64,000 bases of DNA, from the NCBI RefSeq assembly GCF_000002075.1, contig NW_004797363.1, forward strand, positions 136,097-200,096, given 5' to 3'. Both the position numbers and the translations under genes were made by a program. Positions 23,007 through 36,002 of this stretch are shown in pieces (position 1 is the stretch's first letter; every line of letters begins with the position of its first letter). Under the pieces are notes generated by a model, which worked only from the letters and a program-made list of their open reading frames with translations, made no database searches and was not told the DNA's origin. Source of the stretch: Aplysia californica (taxonomy: Eukaryota > Mollusca > Gastropoda > Aplysiida > Aplysiidae).

Positions 23007-23877
23007 CTCTATAGATAAGAAGTTCTTCCTTCTTGAGTAGGTGAAGCCGAACCTATGTAGTTCAAGGCAAGCAAATTCAGCCAGGGACTGGATCTAACAT
23101 CCACACATGGATACCCAGATTATGATATGACAGTGTTGGTTTTGAAATGTGACAGGTTTGATCAGAACAATTAGAAGATGACGATGATTGGTTATCTATC
23201 ACTTTCATGAAGAAGCCCATTAGGACGCTGAACATATTATTTTACCATGTCATAAATATTCAGATACTTGAGATCCTCATGTCCCTACACTTTTTTTGTT
23301 AGGTTTTCTTATCATGCTCATAACACTAACAGAGATGATGATGATAATGATGATGATGATGACAACGATTATTAAGCCTTGGATCCAACGTCCATCAGGA
23401 TACTCAGATGACGAAATGGTAGTGGTGGTGAGGTCATCTGTAGGCAGTGAACCTGCCTTTCATCTTCTTAAAATTTGGTCGGTGTGGTCACAACACAACG
23501 ATTTATGAAGCATCATGATATGGGCGGGGAACTCTGTTAGAATTGAAAACCATACATATTTGGTGGGGGACATTGCTTGGAGTTGGTGGAGCTCACTGGT
23601 TCCCAATCCCAGTTCGCTTAAGATCCCGCATTTTCCTTGCTCCCGAGCACCGGGATCTTAGGCAGAGACTACTGTACATTATCACGATCTTTTCTGCTCA
23701 CCCACCCATCTGTTTAGGCTCTCCGAATAGGTTGCTCTGGGTCAGCCCCTGCCTCTTGCCCTGTTTTGCCAGTGAGAGCTGAATGTTCAAGGCCTTTATG
23801 TCTCTATTCAAGAATCAAAAGAACTGCATTTGTCTTTGCTCGATTGTTTTATCAGCGAATGGTCCTCATGGCCTTCT

Positions 23878-24115
23878 TCAGGTCTGTGGTGTAGCAGTTA
23901 GGCGCTTTGCTGTCGCACGAAGGAGACCCAAGTACGATTTCTGAGTGTAAAGAAATTTTTTATCAAGTAACTCGGTCTTTCTGCTCAGATGTTGTATCCC
24001 TCTCAGCATGGGTTGGCCCTGACAGCGACAGGCAGAGTCAGAAGCCCACCTTCTAAAGGATCTAAATTGTGTCAATGGGAGCGTAAAAGACACGTACATT
24101 AAAATTTTAAAGATA
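23878..24115 (+). repeat. tRNA-derived SINE, group C
   Basis: The head GGTCTGTGGTGTAGCAGTTA resembles a tRNA A-box region. The body has GTTGTATCCCTCTCAGCATG, GGTTGGCCCTGACAG and AGGATCTAAATTGTGTCAAT, shared with 61365-61575 and 63270-63490. Confidence 0.78.
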
Positions 24116-24133
24116 CAGCAAACTGCAAAAATT

Positions 24134-24136
24134 GTG

Positions 24137-24167
<31 letters not shown>

Positions 24168-24176
24168 TTGTGTGTG
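24134..24176. repeat. (TG)n microsatellite
   Basis: An interrupted TG repeat right after the group C SINE. Confidence 0.9.
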
Positions 24177-25207
24177 AGCGCGCACATTTGTGGAAAAAAA
24201 AGAGGGGGGTAGCATTAGGCATCGCTTGCTCTAAGAAACACCTCTCACTTAATTTTGGTAAAATCAATATACATATATAAATATCTAGGCTAATACTCCA
24301 ATAACAGGTGCAGCCTGAACATTTTTCTTGTCCTGCCAAAAGTATATACTTTCTTTGCCTTTGAATCGTTTAGTTGGGCCTAGTTCCCTTCATACTTAAT
24401 TAAAAAATATAAAATGCTACACTGAGTTCTGTATACGGATTTTATATTAAATCCAGTAAAAGCTTCGACTCATGGAGCATAAATGGAGAAGCAAATTCCA
24501 GTGGTATTCAAACTCAAACCTGCATGAACTATAAACTTACCAGTATCTTTGTTATAGCAGGTAAGGAGCGAAAAGGGGGTGCGGGAGGGAGTGGTGTTCA
24601 AACTGTCTGCTGATATTCCAACAAAAAAGGGACAATGATTGTATGGTTAGATGGTGGTGCGAAATCTACCCTGAGGCTCAATTCACATTAACTGTTTCTG
24701 TAACTTACCCCTTGAAACTAAGAGCTCCTCACTCTCTCATCACTATCAGGTTTTAAGTAATCAAATTAACAGTTTTTGGTTTTTTTAAGTGACAGGCTCT
24801 AGGTGAACAGGATATTGGAAAAATGCAGACATGCAGATGGACGGCAACTGTAAGTTTGAACATTTTGGAGATGAACCTGGCATTTGGTTCTGTTTTAATT
24901 GGTAATCAGTCCCCCATAAGAAGGTTGCCTTGTTGGGTGCAGATACATGTGCTAAAAATACAAATCCACAATGTAAATGTTTCCTCCCCAAAATGAAAGA
25001 AAACATGACGTCTGTATTTCAACTTTTCTAAACTTATTTTCTACATAGAAACTGGCTGTTCAAAAGGCTTTTTTAATTAAAAAAAGTTACATTTACATTC
25101 ATAGCTTAAACACAGATTGTGGGCTAGGAATTCATTTCAGGTTGAAATGAGAAATAATAGAGGTTTAACCCCAAAATGAACATTATAAGGTTATTTAAAT
25201 TTAAGAG

Positions 25208-25382
25208 GCAAGATCTCTGAGTTTGACGTCCGTCTCCAAAAGGACTGAGTCAGATAGGAAATTTGTGTAAAGTGTCATTCCCAAGGACACAACATTCGAC
25301 CGAGCTGAGGCTTGAATCCCCGAATCTGTAATCTCCCAAATACAAGTTCGGTTGCCTAACCACTAGGCTAACGACTCCCATC
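25208..25382 (-). repeat. tRNA-derived SINE, group B (partial)
   Basis: Reverse copy: GTTGCCTAACCACTAGGCTA is the complement of the tRNA-like head, and ATTTGTGTAAAGTGTCATTC plus CCAAGGACACAACATTCG match the group body. Confidence 0.75.
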
Positions 25383-26150
25383 ATTCCCAGTTACTTCTCC
25401 TCTTCTTTGGAGCACATATATAAAAAATCTAGACTCGTCGAGTTCTCTAATTGAAACTAACACACTTAATACTCTTTCTTTAATATATAGAAAAAAACTA
25501 TTAAAAAACATAAAAATTATTTCATCTTTTAATCAGACGCTTTGCAGAAAGTCATATGAATTGTCCGTCATATTAATCATTTGTGATGATCGCAAACATC
25601 CATCTCCATATATGAAGATAGAGACAACAATCGTATGATCCATGAAACTTTTCCAGGAGAACATGATGCAAAATCAAAATCACATTACATGAACCTCACT
25701 CACAGGCTCAGATCAAACACACAACAACTGGAAAAAAATGATTCCTCACAGTGACCCAAAGTAATCACAATGAGGGCATTAATTATCTGAATATATATAT
25801 TTTGAGAATCATTCAAGATGTTACAAAAATTGTTACATAGAGAGGTAATTATCAGTTCACCCAAAATCTTTGTCCAAGAATACAGACACAAGTGTAAGTG
25901 TAGCAGAAAGTGCAGAACATTGTACATCAGTAAACAATTCACTTCACAATACCTCTTTCCTCCATCCTCTTTCGCAGATTAAATAGGAACTCTTGTCCTA
26001 GTGCTACAGCTTGAGAATCTGTCTTATTTTTCTATGTTCACATGTACAGTACAGACACTTTTCATGAAAAGAATTCCATAGTAACCTCTAAGCAGCACGC
26101 TCAACGCCTGATGAGACTAACATGTACTAATTTGTCAAATCATTCATATA

Positions 26151-26334
26151 CAGTGGAGTCGGGTAAAACTGAAGTCAATGAAACTGACAGATTTTCTATG
26201 GTTTAGCGATCAAAAAGTGAAAAAAAAATTCTGCAATTCTATTTGCTCTCAATTTGCCACCGTTTTCCGATTAACCGTACTCGGTTAATCGCTGTTTTTG
26301 GATTCACCTCTTTCCGTTTTAGCCAACTCAACAG
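26151..26334. mobile_element. TA-flanked MITE, 184 bp
   Basis: The left end CAGTGGAGTCGGGTAAAACT and right end AGTTTTACCC-like complement (reads TTTTAGCCAACTCAACAG) form imperfect inverted repeats between TA dinucleotides (26149-26150, 26335-26336). Tc1/mariner/pogo-type by its ends. A different family from the CAGTYGAACC elements. Confidence 0.65.
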
Positions 26335-27965
26335 TATTACAATACTTCCACACAGACTACTGCAGCACTTATATAATTCCTGCAAAAGGAACAGAGCACA
26401 TCACAATTAATATTATTATTCTACACAAAGACAGATAGCTCTTTTTTAAGAGGTGTAAGGAGACAAAAATGCCGAGTTAGTCCATGCCTTGAGCAGCCTA
26501 TATACACATTGTCATTATCATCTTTGCCCTTTCTCCCCCCCCCCTGTCGGAGTACAGGCCACTTGAAGTGTTTAAAGTTGTACAATGTTTTGCTACTTTA
26601 ATAAATACACAATAACATTCGCTATCACACACATTGACAATGATGTCCACACACCAAAATATCACTCTCAAACAGAACTCCATCTTCACAGTTCCATTTT
26701 CCCCTGGTATAGATAAATTATGAAAAAGGCCGTTTCAAACACAGAAAGGGCCTTCCTAATAAACAAGCCTTGTCTTTCGAGTCAGCCAGAGCACAGTTCA
26801 ATAAAGTGGACGAGAACCCACAAAAACCCTTTAAACTCCCCAAACAACCCAAATTTTAAGAGCACCCCACATCGGATTTGACCTGTAGTAGCCCGCACAG
26901 CACTTCAGTACACTATAAATTGGGAATTAAAACGAACCCACTTTCCTTAGAATCACTGCCAGCAACACAAATAGAAGAAATCATACAAGTCACAGCTGAG
27001 AGACTCATCAAGGGTAAAAAGGTCTTCCCATATCCCCATTGTACTGTACTAGAACTAAACTTTTACAAATATTTGAAACTATATAACAGTACAGGAAACA
27101 GTAATGCCTTATCTATATAGGGTCCAGCTTGCTACACTCAAAGACTTTTTCAGAATTCATGCAGTTGCAGTCAGTGTCATTACCAGGAAACCATGGGGGG
27201 AGGTATCTAAATAAAGAGTCAAGTCGATGACTTCAAGTTTGCTCTAAATTAAAGAAAAACATTACATAACATCAAACATATTTAGGCTAACAATCTTCAG
27301 ATCTTTCATCAAACGACTTCCATACTGAAATCTTGCAATCTTAATAAACACCCTGTCATAATTATAAAAATGCACCTATAGACCAATAGTACAGGATGTT
27401 TTAAGAGTTTCCATTTTTGATGAAACGACAATGCTGAGAACTGTCCCACTTCATTACCATAAGAGTCAGTAAATACAAGCTGAAACTGTTTTACGTCACA
27501 ACCACATAACTAACATCCATTTCGGAAGCCTTCTGCTTTGACCCTGCAGGAAGGGGCCAAACCAAGCTGTGTGGAATATTTCATCATGGCAGACAAACAG
27601 AGAACTTGATAAAAACACTTTCCCCAGCTGGGAAGTGAACTTGAAATTTTTTGCCTGCAAGACAAAGGGCCCAACCGTTAAACAACATACACCAGAAAAA
27701 ATCACATCTTTTGTGATAGCTCAATAACCAAATCCCAAGTCCATACAACAGTTTCTTATCCTTTTCCCTACCAGTGAAAACCAGTGAATGAATTATTCAT
27801 CACAAAGATGTTTCACAATACATGGAAAATTTTTAGACCACCCTTTATATAAGAAAAGTATTCCATGACATATGGAAACTTTTAGACCATCCTGTACATA
27901 TAAATGTGACAACAAAAAAAGATACAATTGATCATTATATCATTATCCAAAGAGGAGAAACCGCT

Positions 27966-30900
27966 CTACGTGAACTGTGAGTGCTTGATTTCATCTTCAA
28001 CAGTGGGAGGGTGTTCCAGCACAGTGTCAATAAGGCCAAACTCCTGAGCTTCTTGTGGGGACATGAATCGATCACGCTCCATACTTCCCTCTGGAACAAA
28101 AAAGATGTTGAAAATATTATGCAGACTTAAATTAACATTGGAAAATACAACTCACACCCCCCCCCCCCCCCCAAAAAAAAAAACACGTGTATGGCAAGAA
28201 CACTTGATGGAGCTTCCAGGTTGTAAGTCCCCTGACAGCATCTCTTAAAAATTACAGCAAAAAATGAATCCACTTTTCATCAGGTGAAGTTACTTTCAAC
28301 TACTGCATGTGGCTACCACACAGTTATTGAGGCACTTGGCTGATCTGATAAGATTTGAAGAGTCAATAGTTTGGAGGTCCAGATTTTTCCCTTGCTTTTC
28401 CTTTGACATTTCCATTTAGCCATGCATCATGTTTTGGGCAAAACGTGTAGTGTTTTTAGAAATAAACTACATTGTGTCTAGTCAGATATGTACAAACAAA
28501 ATTATATGCCTGCCTCCATTGACATGAAAACTCAATTAAGCATTCCCCTAGATAGCCCACATAAATGACTCATTACCAAATAGGAGAAAACCTGCATACC
28601 ATTCATCATCAATATCATCAAAAGATGGCAACATTTTCTGAAAAGACAGAACTTCCATCTTCCTTGATTTCCAATAAGACGGAAATCCTCCATAAGAGGA
28701 AAGAATTTTACCTACGGATGCTACCATAATCATCATGCAGAGGCTTTGGGACCATGGGATAAGTTACCTATCAACTCTATTGGCTGCTTGGTGTGCCTGA
28801 CGTAGAGTCTGTTGATTTGCCTCTTCAGCTTCACAATTTCCTCCGCCTGAATCTGTATATCAGTGGCTTGACCCTGTTGAAGGAGATTTAAAAACTAAAA
28901 AAACAAGGAGAAGGGGACAGCAGCAGGCCAGGTCAGTTAAAGATATTTAAAATAAAGAAGGATACGGACAGTACAGTTAAGAGGAGAGGACACTATACAA
29001 GTCAAATATACTAGAGAAGATGCGTTATAGATAACTATTATGGCCAAAAATTTGTTAATATCATGCGCATGAACATTTTACATGCCACAGGCTTTATGTT
29101 AATGTTCAACCATATTTGACATGCAAATGTGTGTTGTAATGTGTGAGTGTAAATGTGTGTATGCAAACTATATGTAAGTTTATATTTTGTGTATCGGAGG
29201 ACATATTGAAAATAGTATGTCTTCTCTCTCTGATTTGGCAAAAAAATTGGTACACCAATGTGAAAATATACAAGCATGTAAACTTGACCAAAGCATAAAT
29301 TGAATTAAAGTCTTCAAAAGTCTTTCTGTTCAAAAGTACATGGTCATCAGCATGGTATGATATGAGAAGAAATGATGCACAAGGAGGGGGTGTAGACCTT
29401 ATTGACAGAGAGTCTTTTAAAATAAAAATCTAAGGACTGAAACATGACTCATAATCAGTCATAAAATATGGATAGCTAGGAATATAAAAATTAATCTTTA
29501 CTTCTCACTCCTAACTTTACTTGATCCAGAGGCCTGAAAAGTGAAAGAATGAAAACACAATGTGATCCCTATAAGTGACATCTCATAATCTGTAAGCACA
29601 TCACGAGAGATATTCTGAAATGGCGCACACACCACATTCCAGTGATGCAGACTAAACAGATTTTCACAGAACTGTATGTACGACAAACACTCACAGCAGC
29701 CTGGCCTGAAGGTTGGTGAATCATGACACGTGAGTTGGGCAGAGAGTGGCGCATTCCCGGTGCACCTGAGCAAAGCAGAAGAGAGGCCATGCTGCAAGCT
29801 TGACCAACACACCAGGTAGCGATAGGAGGCTGCACGTACTGCATTGTGTCGTAGATGCCTAAACCTGCTGTCACAGAGCCACCTGAAGAGAACATGACAA
29901 AAATATGTTAAGACTGGTTACCAAATCTCACAGAGAGGACATGTGTACAAATTTTCTATTTATCACCTTTACGATAATCCCAGCTAACCCCAGAGAGGTA
30001 AATTTTACAGGAGAAGCAAAAAAAAACCCAACCTATTTTGTGCAGCAACCTAATGGTCCTCTTTACTTTTAATGTTTTAGGAGCATTTCTAGTCAGAATT
30101 CAGACCTATTTCTGACTGAGCATACGAAATGGACAATTTACTACTGATTGATACTTCAAATACTTGGTGGGTTAGTCTGTCTTATCACAAGGGCTATGAT
30201 ATTTATATTGTAACAACCAAAAAAATACAGTATGAATATGTAATGCAACACTCATCAATTTTGCACAGCATGAACATTTTCAAGGAAGCATTAGACAAAT
30301 TGAATTTGGCAAAACTTTCCTGCACTGAGAAATCACAAACGCAAACAGAAGATTCTATGATCTCATATACCCTTGTGACAATGACAGTATTGTAGAGAAA
30401 AACGAATAGCATTATGGACTGAAGAATCTAGTCCACCATCAATGACATTTATATGGTGTAGAAAAAAAGAAAGAAAAAGAAAGCAAACAGTAAAACCCCC
30501 CCCCAAAAAACACACTTTCCTACCAGTAAGTGTGAAGATAGGTCAATGTACACTTCATCTTCAATCAAAAGATCTAGAGTTCACCCTCACCCACATCCCC
30601 ATAAAAAATAAAAACCACACTCAGAAACTAAATGACAGACCAGGACTATTGATGTACATGTGGATTGGTTTCTTGCTGCTCTCTGACTGAAGGAAAAGCA
30701 GCTGGGCAACCACCAGGCTCGACATCTCATCGTGAATCTGATTGGAGAACAGAGCAAAAAGATTAGAAGTCTCAAAAACGAGATTTTAACAAATCATTGG
30801 GAGTCTATAAAATGTTTAACTCTTTCCAGACGTAGTTTTTTTGGGGTCTAGACATAATTAACTTGTGGCTCGATCTGGCTATGCAGGTGGTGTACAAAAT

Positions 30901-33900
30901 AACTTCATAGAAGCATAACCATCACTCAAAACGTAACATATGATATATCAAATTGAAGGAAATTGAATGAGGAATACATCCCAATATGAAACAAGGATTA
31001 ATTTTGAGCATAATATGCATTAAAAGGGTTAGAAATGGCGATGGTGATGAGAAAAATACATTTTGATGGAAAAAATTACATTCACCAAACATGTGAAAGC
31101 AAATCAGCATAGCTATCTTATCATATACAGGCCAAGAGCAAAAAAATCCATAAATTTCTGACTGCGCAGCTTTTCATTTGAAAGCAATATTCCAATTTTT
31201 GTTTGAGTTATGAAATTTATTCCGAGTCCGGTTACATCGTTTTGTTGATGCAAGACCGCAAGAACTAATTCACTCGTTTTTCCCCAAACCCACACTTTGA
31301 CAAAGTGAAACGTGATATTTTCGTTTCCTAAATCAAATCCTTTCCGAGTTTTTCAATAGCAATATAAAGTAATTATAAAAGACGGATCGTGTTAAAACGA
31401 AACAATACTGAGGCACCCTATCACAGCCGATATATATCGGCAATACGTCCGCGAGGGGTGTGGAATCGCGCCGATATATCGGCGATACGTCCAGAAAGAG
31501 TTAACAAAAATTGCTAATTTTTTTCAAGTCTAAAATCAATTGACATTGACTTTCTTGTAGATGGGAGCATAACTTCATGTGAACCAAATATCTCAGTTGA
31601 TGTAAGGCTAAAAAAGGCTTTCCCAATACATCTGTATACTTCAGCCCCACAAAAGCTGAATGCCTTCTTTCTTTTACCCGACGATAAACAGTTGTTCAAC
31701 TGCTCCATCAGTATTCCCTCTCCTATGGCAGTCAAATCACATTACATAAATGCAATATCTTGAGGTGTACAACTAATTGGAGTGTCACCAGTATGTGTGC
31801 TTTAAAGCAGTCTGATGCTCCGATATTACAAATAATATTAAAGAAAATTTTATTCAATTATGGCAAAAAGTAAAGGTAGAATACTTTACAATAAATCAAT
31901 AAGACACACATAAGATTTAAAGAATAATTTTACAACTTACAGGTCCCATAACACAGATAATCCTTTCCTTGAGTAGTCTGGAATATATATCGTAAGCTCT
32001 CTCTCCTCGTCCTGTCTGCTCAATAACTATAGGAACCATGGGCAGATTTTGGATGACAGATGTGTGTATCATGGCATTTTTCTTTTGGATACTGCATGCT
32101 TTCAAAGCAGCCTGAAATGGAAAGAGTTAAGATTTAACTCACAAATCTAAATAAAATCAAATATATGAAAAAAACCAACTTCATTATATTCCAAGTTTCA
32201 CTGTAGGGTTTGTTCACATATCTGTATCTCAAGAAATGTTTGAAGAACAGTTATACCAGCCAAAACTGACAATATGACAAGGTTAGGTTAAAACATGAGC
32301 ACCAAGTTTGGTAAATCCTGAAGTGGGTACATTTTGCATCTCTTTGCAGTTCAATATCAAAATATGAGCATCGCTGGAGTTCTTCCTTTTGATATGCTTC
32401 CATTAAGTTGAGGGGATAAAAATATGGGGTTGCTGGAATCACTATGCATGACATTGCCCACTGATTTTTAATTGGTTGCCCTCCCCCCTCCACACAAATT
32501 AATCACACAAAAAAACTCTACAGTTTCAAACTAACATGAATGGATGGCTCTCTGCTTTCATTGAAAATAAAAAATAAGGCAAATGCATTCATGTTACCAG
32601 TATGTCATAAGCCCCCCTGAAACCCCCCCTCTTGGGGCCAAAACCGGCCAATAAAAGTTGCGGGGTGGGACCTACCGAAAAAGTAAACTCTTACGTCTTA
32701 CCAAAGAGTCTACATAAGAAGAGGGGCCACTTCTCTCTTTGAGCCAATTAAAAAAGTGTCCTCAAAATTCGGTGGCACCCTCTTCGCAAAAGCGCGCCCT
32801 TTGCGAACAGAGTTACCCTACTTGAGTTTAAAAAATCAAAGTGAAACTCTAGCAAGTTTTTGAATAAATTTGGGAAGAATGCTTTTTTAAAATGGTTACG
32901 CTGACAAAAAAAACAATTCCGGAGGAAAGGGTGATTGTTTTCTTTGTTTAATTTGACTTAAGAATGAAAGACGAGAGGTGATTAAAATTTTAAAAATAGT
33001 TAAAAACCCTAAAACTCCGCACTGAACGAACCCGAACTGCTGATGAACAGCAGTCGATCTGCGCACGCAAGGAGGTGCTATTCCTATTCTTCTTCTGAAA
33101 AAACTAAAGAGAGCTTCAAAACAGACTGCAGCGCCATCTGAAGCAAGGCCACCTCTATTCTCACCCGGAGTGAGAATAGTGCAGGCGAGTCTTGTGGCTA
33201 TTCTCACCCGGTGCGCGTTCACCAAATTTTGCGTTCACCCTAAACCACAGAAAAAATTCTACACTGTGATAACGGAAAAATTGTAGAATTCTGTTCCGTG
33301 AACAAACGTTCCATTACAACTGTAGCCTACTAAAAGCGTACAATTAAACAATTAAACAATTGTGTCTGTGGGCAGTGGAGAGAGAGAGAGAAAGAGAGAG
33401 AGGAGTAGCGCGAGATTCGAGAATTTCCGGGCAAAACAAAATGGCGACCTGCGTAGTTCGGCTCGATTCGAAAAGTTAAATAGCCGTAGCATCTTTGTAG
33501 ACAACCAAATTAATTTACTTTTGTGTTTTAACATCATTTTTTAACTTTGTTTTGGTCAATTTGATCGTCCACACCGATAGACAGTATTCAGAAAGAGACA
33601 GAGAGACTTCCGGGCGGGTGAGAATAGCAACTTTCCTGAAGCAAAGAGCGAACTTCCTGCGGACACTTTTTTGGCTGAGTGGCCCACCTTGTTATGTACT
33701 AGAATCTAGATCTATATCTATATTCTAGATCTAGAGACTAGAATCTATCTTTGGTCTTACTTAGACTCGAGATAGATCTACAGTCTATTGTGTAACGTAA
33801 CACTGCCATGTTAACCCGTTAGATCTAAAATTTAGCTAGATCTAGATCTAAATCCCTTCATCAAAAGAAAAAAAACAACACCTAATCAACAGCATGAACA

Positions 33901-33937
33901 AAGTTCTTTTCACCTGCACGATACGTCTTGACAACAT
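27966..33937 (-). CDS. CLPP: Mitochondrial ATP-dependent Clp protease proteolytic subunit (complete, 6 exons)
   Basis: ClpP forms the double-heptamer serine peptidase chamber that works with ClpX in the mitochondrial matrix. Exons in transcript order: 33937-33914, 32111-31941, 30737-30641, 29882-29695, 28873-28768 and 28090-27966 (stop TAG at 27968-27966). All junctions are GT-AG in frame, giving 236 residues. The first exon codes only MLSRRIVQ, an Arg-containing start of a mitochondrial transit peptide. The mature part begins near [20 protein letters not shown]. The catalytic triad is intact: Ser128 in [11 protein letters not shown], His153 in VMIHQPSG and Asp202 in MERDRFMSP, each 25 residues before human S153/H178/D227. 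The oligomerisation and handle segment, with [13 protein letters not shown], is present. The acidic C-terminal tail is short compared with the human tail. The start ATG has no alternative in-frame ATG upstream in the stretch I read. Introns 1 and 2 hold mobile elements. It converges on POMGNT1 and diverges from STK11. Confidence 0.96.
30820..31500. mobile_element. piggyBac-like MITE, 681 bp, TTAA target sites
   Basis: Ends CTCTTTCCAGACGTA / TACGTCCAGAAAGAG (13 of 15 matching) flanked by perfect TTAA at 30816-30819 and 31501-31504. Near the right end the motif CGATATATCGGCGATACGTC occurs twice in variant form. No transposase frame seen. CLPP intron 2. Confidence 0.78.
33150..33215. repeat. Repeated/palindromic CTATTCTCACCCGG motif
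   Basis: CTATTCTCACCCGG followed by AGTGAGAATAG forms a near-perfect 25-bp palindrome at 33156-33180. The motif recurs at about 33199 and, inverted (CGGGTGAGAATAG), at about 33615. CLPP intron 1; function unknown. Confidence 0.55.
33690..33860. repeat. AGATCT/TCTAGA-rich tract
   Basis: Many interlocked TCTAGATCTA units in CLPP intron 1. The same pattern recurs at 34113-34130, 36640-36655, 37333-37412, 37812, 38212, 38362 and 39536. Confidence 0.8.
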
Positions 33938-34239
33938 TTGTATCACTTGAACTTGCAGCGCCTCCGGAGATAATCTGTGTATGAGATGTAGGATTATGAA
34001 AGCGAAACTTCAACCAGTAGAGAAGAGGTCAGTGTTGTATCCAGATTTTTGCTCGTTGCCGCTGTGGCAGTATTAGCTTTGAAGAACTAATTATTGTCGT
34101 GAAATCTCTTAGGTCTAGAATCTAGATCTAATAATAAACAGGCGTCGTAATAATAATAATTATAATTATGATAATGATAATAATAATAATAATAATGATA
34201 ATAACAATGATAACAAATCTAGGTCTCTGCTGCTGCTGC

Positions 34240-34241
34240 TG

Positions 34242-34295
<54 letters not shown>

Positions 34296-34297
34296 GG
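34240..34297. repeat. (TAC)n microsatellite
   Basis: A long run of TAC/ACT trinucleotides preceded by a few GCT units. Confidence 0.95.
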
Positions 34298-34451
34298 CCT
34301 ACTATAACTACTACTAAGCATTTATAAAAATTTGCTCATTTCCCTTAACCAAGCTAATTTTAGCAACTAAAAAGCTACGTAATTATGGGACATTTTACGG
34401 CAGTACGCAGAGAAAACCGTGAGAGATTTTTGAAAGATGTGTGTATAGTAT

Positions 34452-34506
34452 GGGGTTTTACGGCACTCGCAACTGCATAAGGTCATATATGGCATATGAG
34501 CGCACA
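34452..34506 (-). repeat. Lone SINE tail, reverse
   Basis: GGTTTTACGGCACTCGCAAC then TGCATAAGGTCATAT...ATGAGCGCA is the complement of the shared SINE 3' tail, without any recognised head. Confidence 0.7.
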
Positions 34507-35552
34507 TTTTTTAAAGAGGCCTTGGAGAGAGAACGCATTAAAGTAATACATTATTTGGGCTTCGGCATGTAAGGTCGAATGCCCAGGTCTGGAGCAGACA
34601 TAGACATTCGTGGTATCCCACGCTCCCAAGGAGATTAAAAGTAATAAATTAGTTCTAAACTCCTTGCACGCTCCTTATATCTTGTTCTCAGCCATATATC
34701 CTAGTGTCATTTTGATCAGCTTGGTTTTCTCATTCTGCTATTTACGTGTTCCTTGTGTACATTGAATGGCAAAACCTTCCGGTAAGCGCGGCTGACGGTA
34801 TAAGAGGAGGATGTATAATATTAATACGAGGTACCGTTCAACTGTACTCGTAGGCTATATGTAGCCTATACTTAGACTTAGACCCAGCATATTTAGACAT
34901 TTTGGACGCATAATTTTTTCCTTTCCAGCGGTGTTAAAAATTGAGTTCCTTGTTGATCTTCAAAACGAATAAAACTGTATTTGATCACTCTAAAGGGGTA
35001 ATAAATATTTCGCTTTGATCTTCCTGATTTTTTTCTTTTTGGATGAATTAAAAATAAACGTATCTTAATAGGCTATATTATGGTGAATGCATAAACTACG
35101 GAATAGACTGAAAAAGTGAGTGGCGGAGATTGGGTGGAATAAAGAGGGAGGGGCAGACAGACAGGCAGAGAATTACTGATTGTCAAATGACATGATGCAA
35201 TATTCTAGCATGTACATAATAATATGTACTTCATTTATAGCTGTCGTAAAATGAATCATGTTCATATATTATGTTCATGGAAAACAAATTAAAGGTCGGT
35301 ACTGTTGAAGTCTTTCCCAATCTGGGATACTAATGTTGTAAAAATAAAAATAGAAATCTTTCGTTCATCTGATTTCGTTACTTGTTTAATGTTTTTACAC
35401 AACACAAAAAGTATTCTGAGGGCCGATTTGTTGGGGGTGTCTCAATCATTAGCTAGAAAAACGAGGTGGAAATGTATAATTGAAAGCAAACAATATCCCC
35501 ATGTCCTACTTTCAGTTATTTATGACAGCTAAGACGTATTCTCTCCACCCCC

Positions 35553-35553
35553 C

Positions 35554-35598
<45 letters not shown>
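35553..35598. repeat. (CT)n microsatellite
   Basis: CT run upstream of STK11. Confidence 0.95.
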
Positions 35599-35600
<2 letters not shown>

Positions 35601-35782
35601 AGGGAACACCTCTCAAAGATACAGATAATACGATAATAATATAGACTAAGTTTATATAGGCCCATATGCAGCTACTTGAGTACATCTTGCCTGGTTTTTT
35701 CAATCTTTGTTATTTTATAGGTAAAGGGTGCCTTTAGGTTATATGAATTTCTTCTGATAGAATTGATTTAAGAATTAGGAGA

Positions 35783-35844
35783 AGAGAGAGAGAGAGAGAT
35801 CTCGAGAGAGAGAGAGAGAGAGAAAGAGAGAGGGAGAGAGAGTC

Positions 35845-35891
<47 letters not shown>

Positions 35892-35908
35892 GGAGAGAGA
35901 GTCGAGAC

Positions 35909-35999
<91 letters not shown>
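35783..35999. repeat. (GA)n minisatellite with higher-order repeat
   Basis: A GA tract interrupted by the block GAAAGAGAGAGGGAGAGAGA followed by GTCGAGACAGAG, which recurs about 60 bp later, so a longer unit has been tandemly duplicated within the simple repeat. Confidence 0.85.

Positions 36000-36002
<3 letters not shown>

Larger units (their letters stand above)
22681..27965. other. Convergent intergenic region POMGNT1-CLPP
   Basis: No recognisable gene. It holds two reverse tRNA-SINE copies (22715-23006, 25208-25382), a different tRNA-SINE copy (23878-24115), a (TG)n tract (24134-24176) and a 184-bp TA-flanked MITE (26151-26334). The part nearest CLPP (about 26340-27965) looks single-copy and may be CLPP 3' UTR. 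I saw no canonical AATAAA on the minus strand there, so the CLPP 3' end stays open. A short imperfect direct repeat lies at 27808-27900. Confidence 0.5.

Noticed and set aside
23878-24339. 153-codon minus-strand open frame
   Set aside because: It runs through a SINE copy and a (TG)n tract that give the apparent HTHT repeat; not a gene.
32896-33225. 109-codon minus-strand open frame in CLPP intron 1
   Set aside because: No recognisable domain and no splice context with CLPP; the region shows repeat-like palindromes instead.
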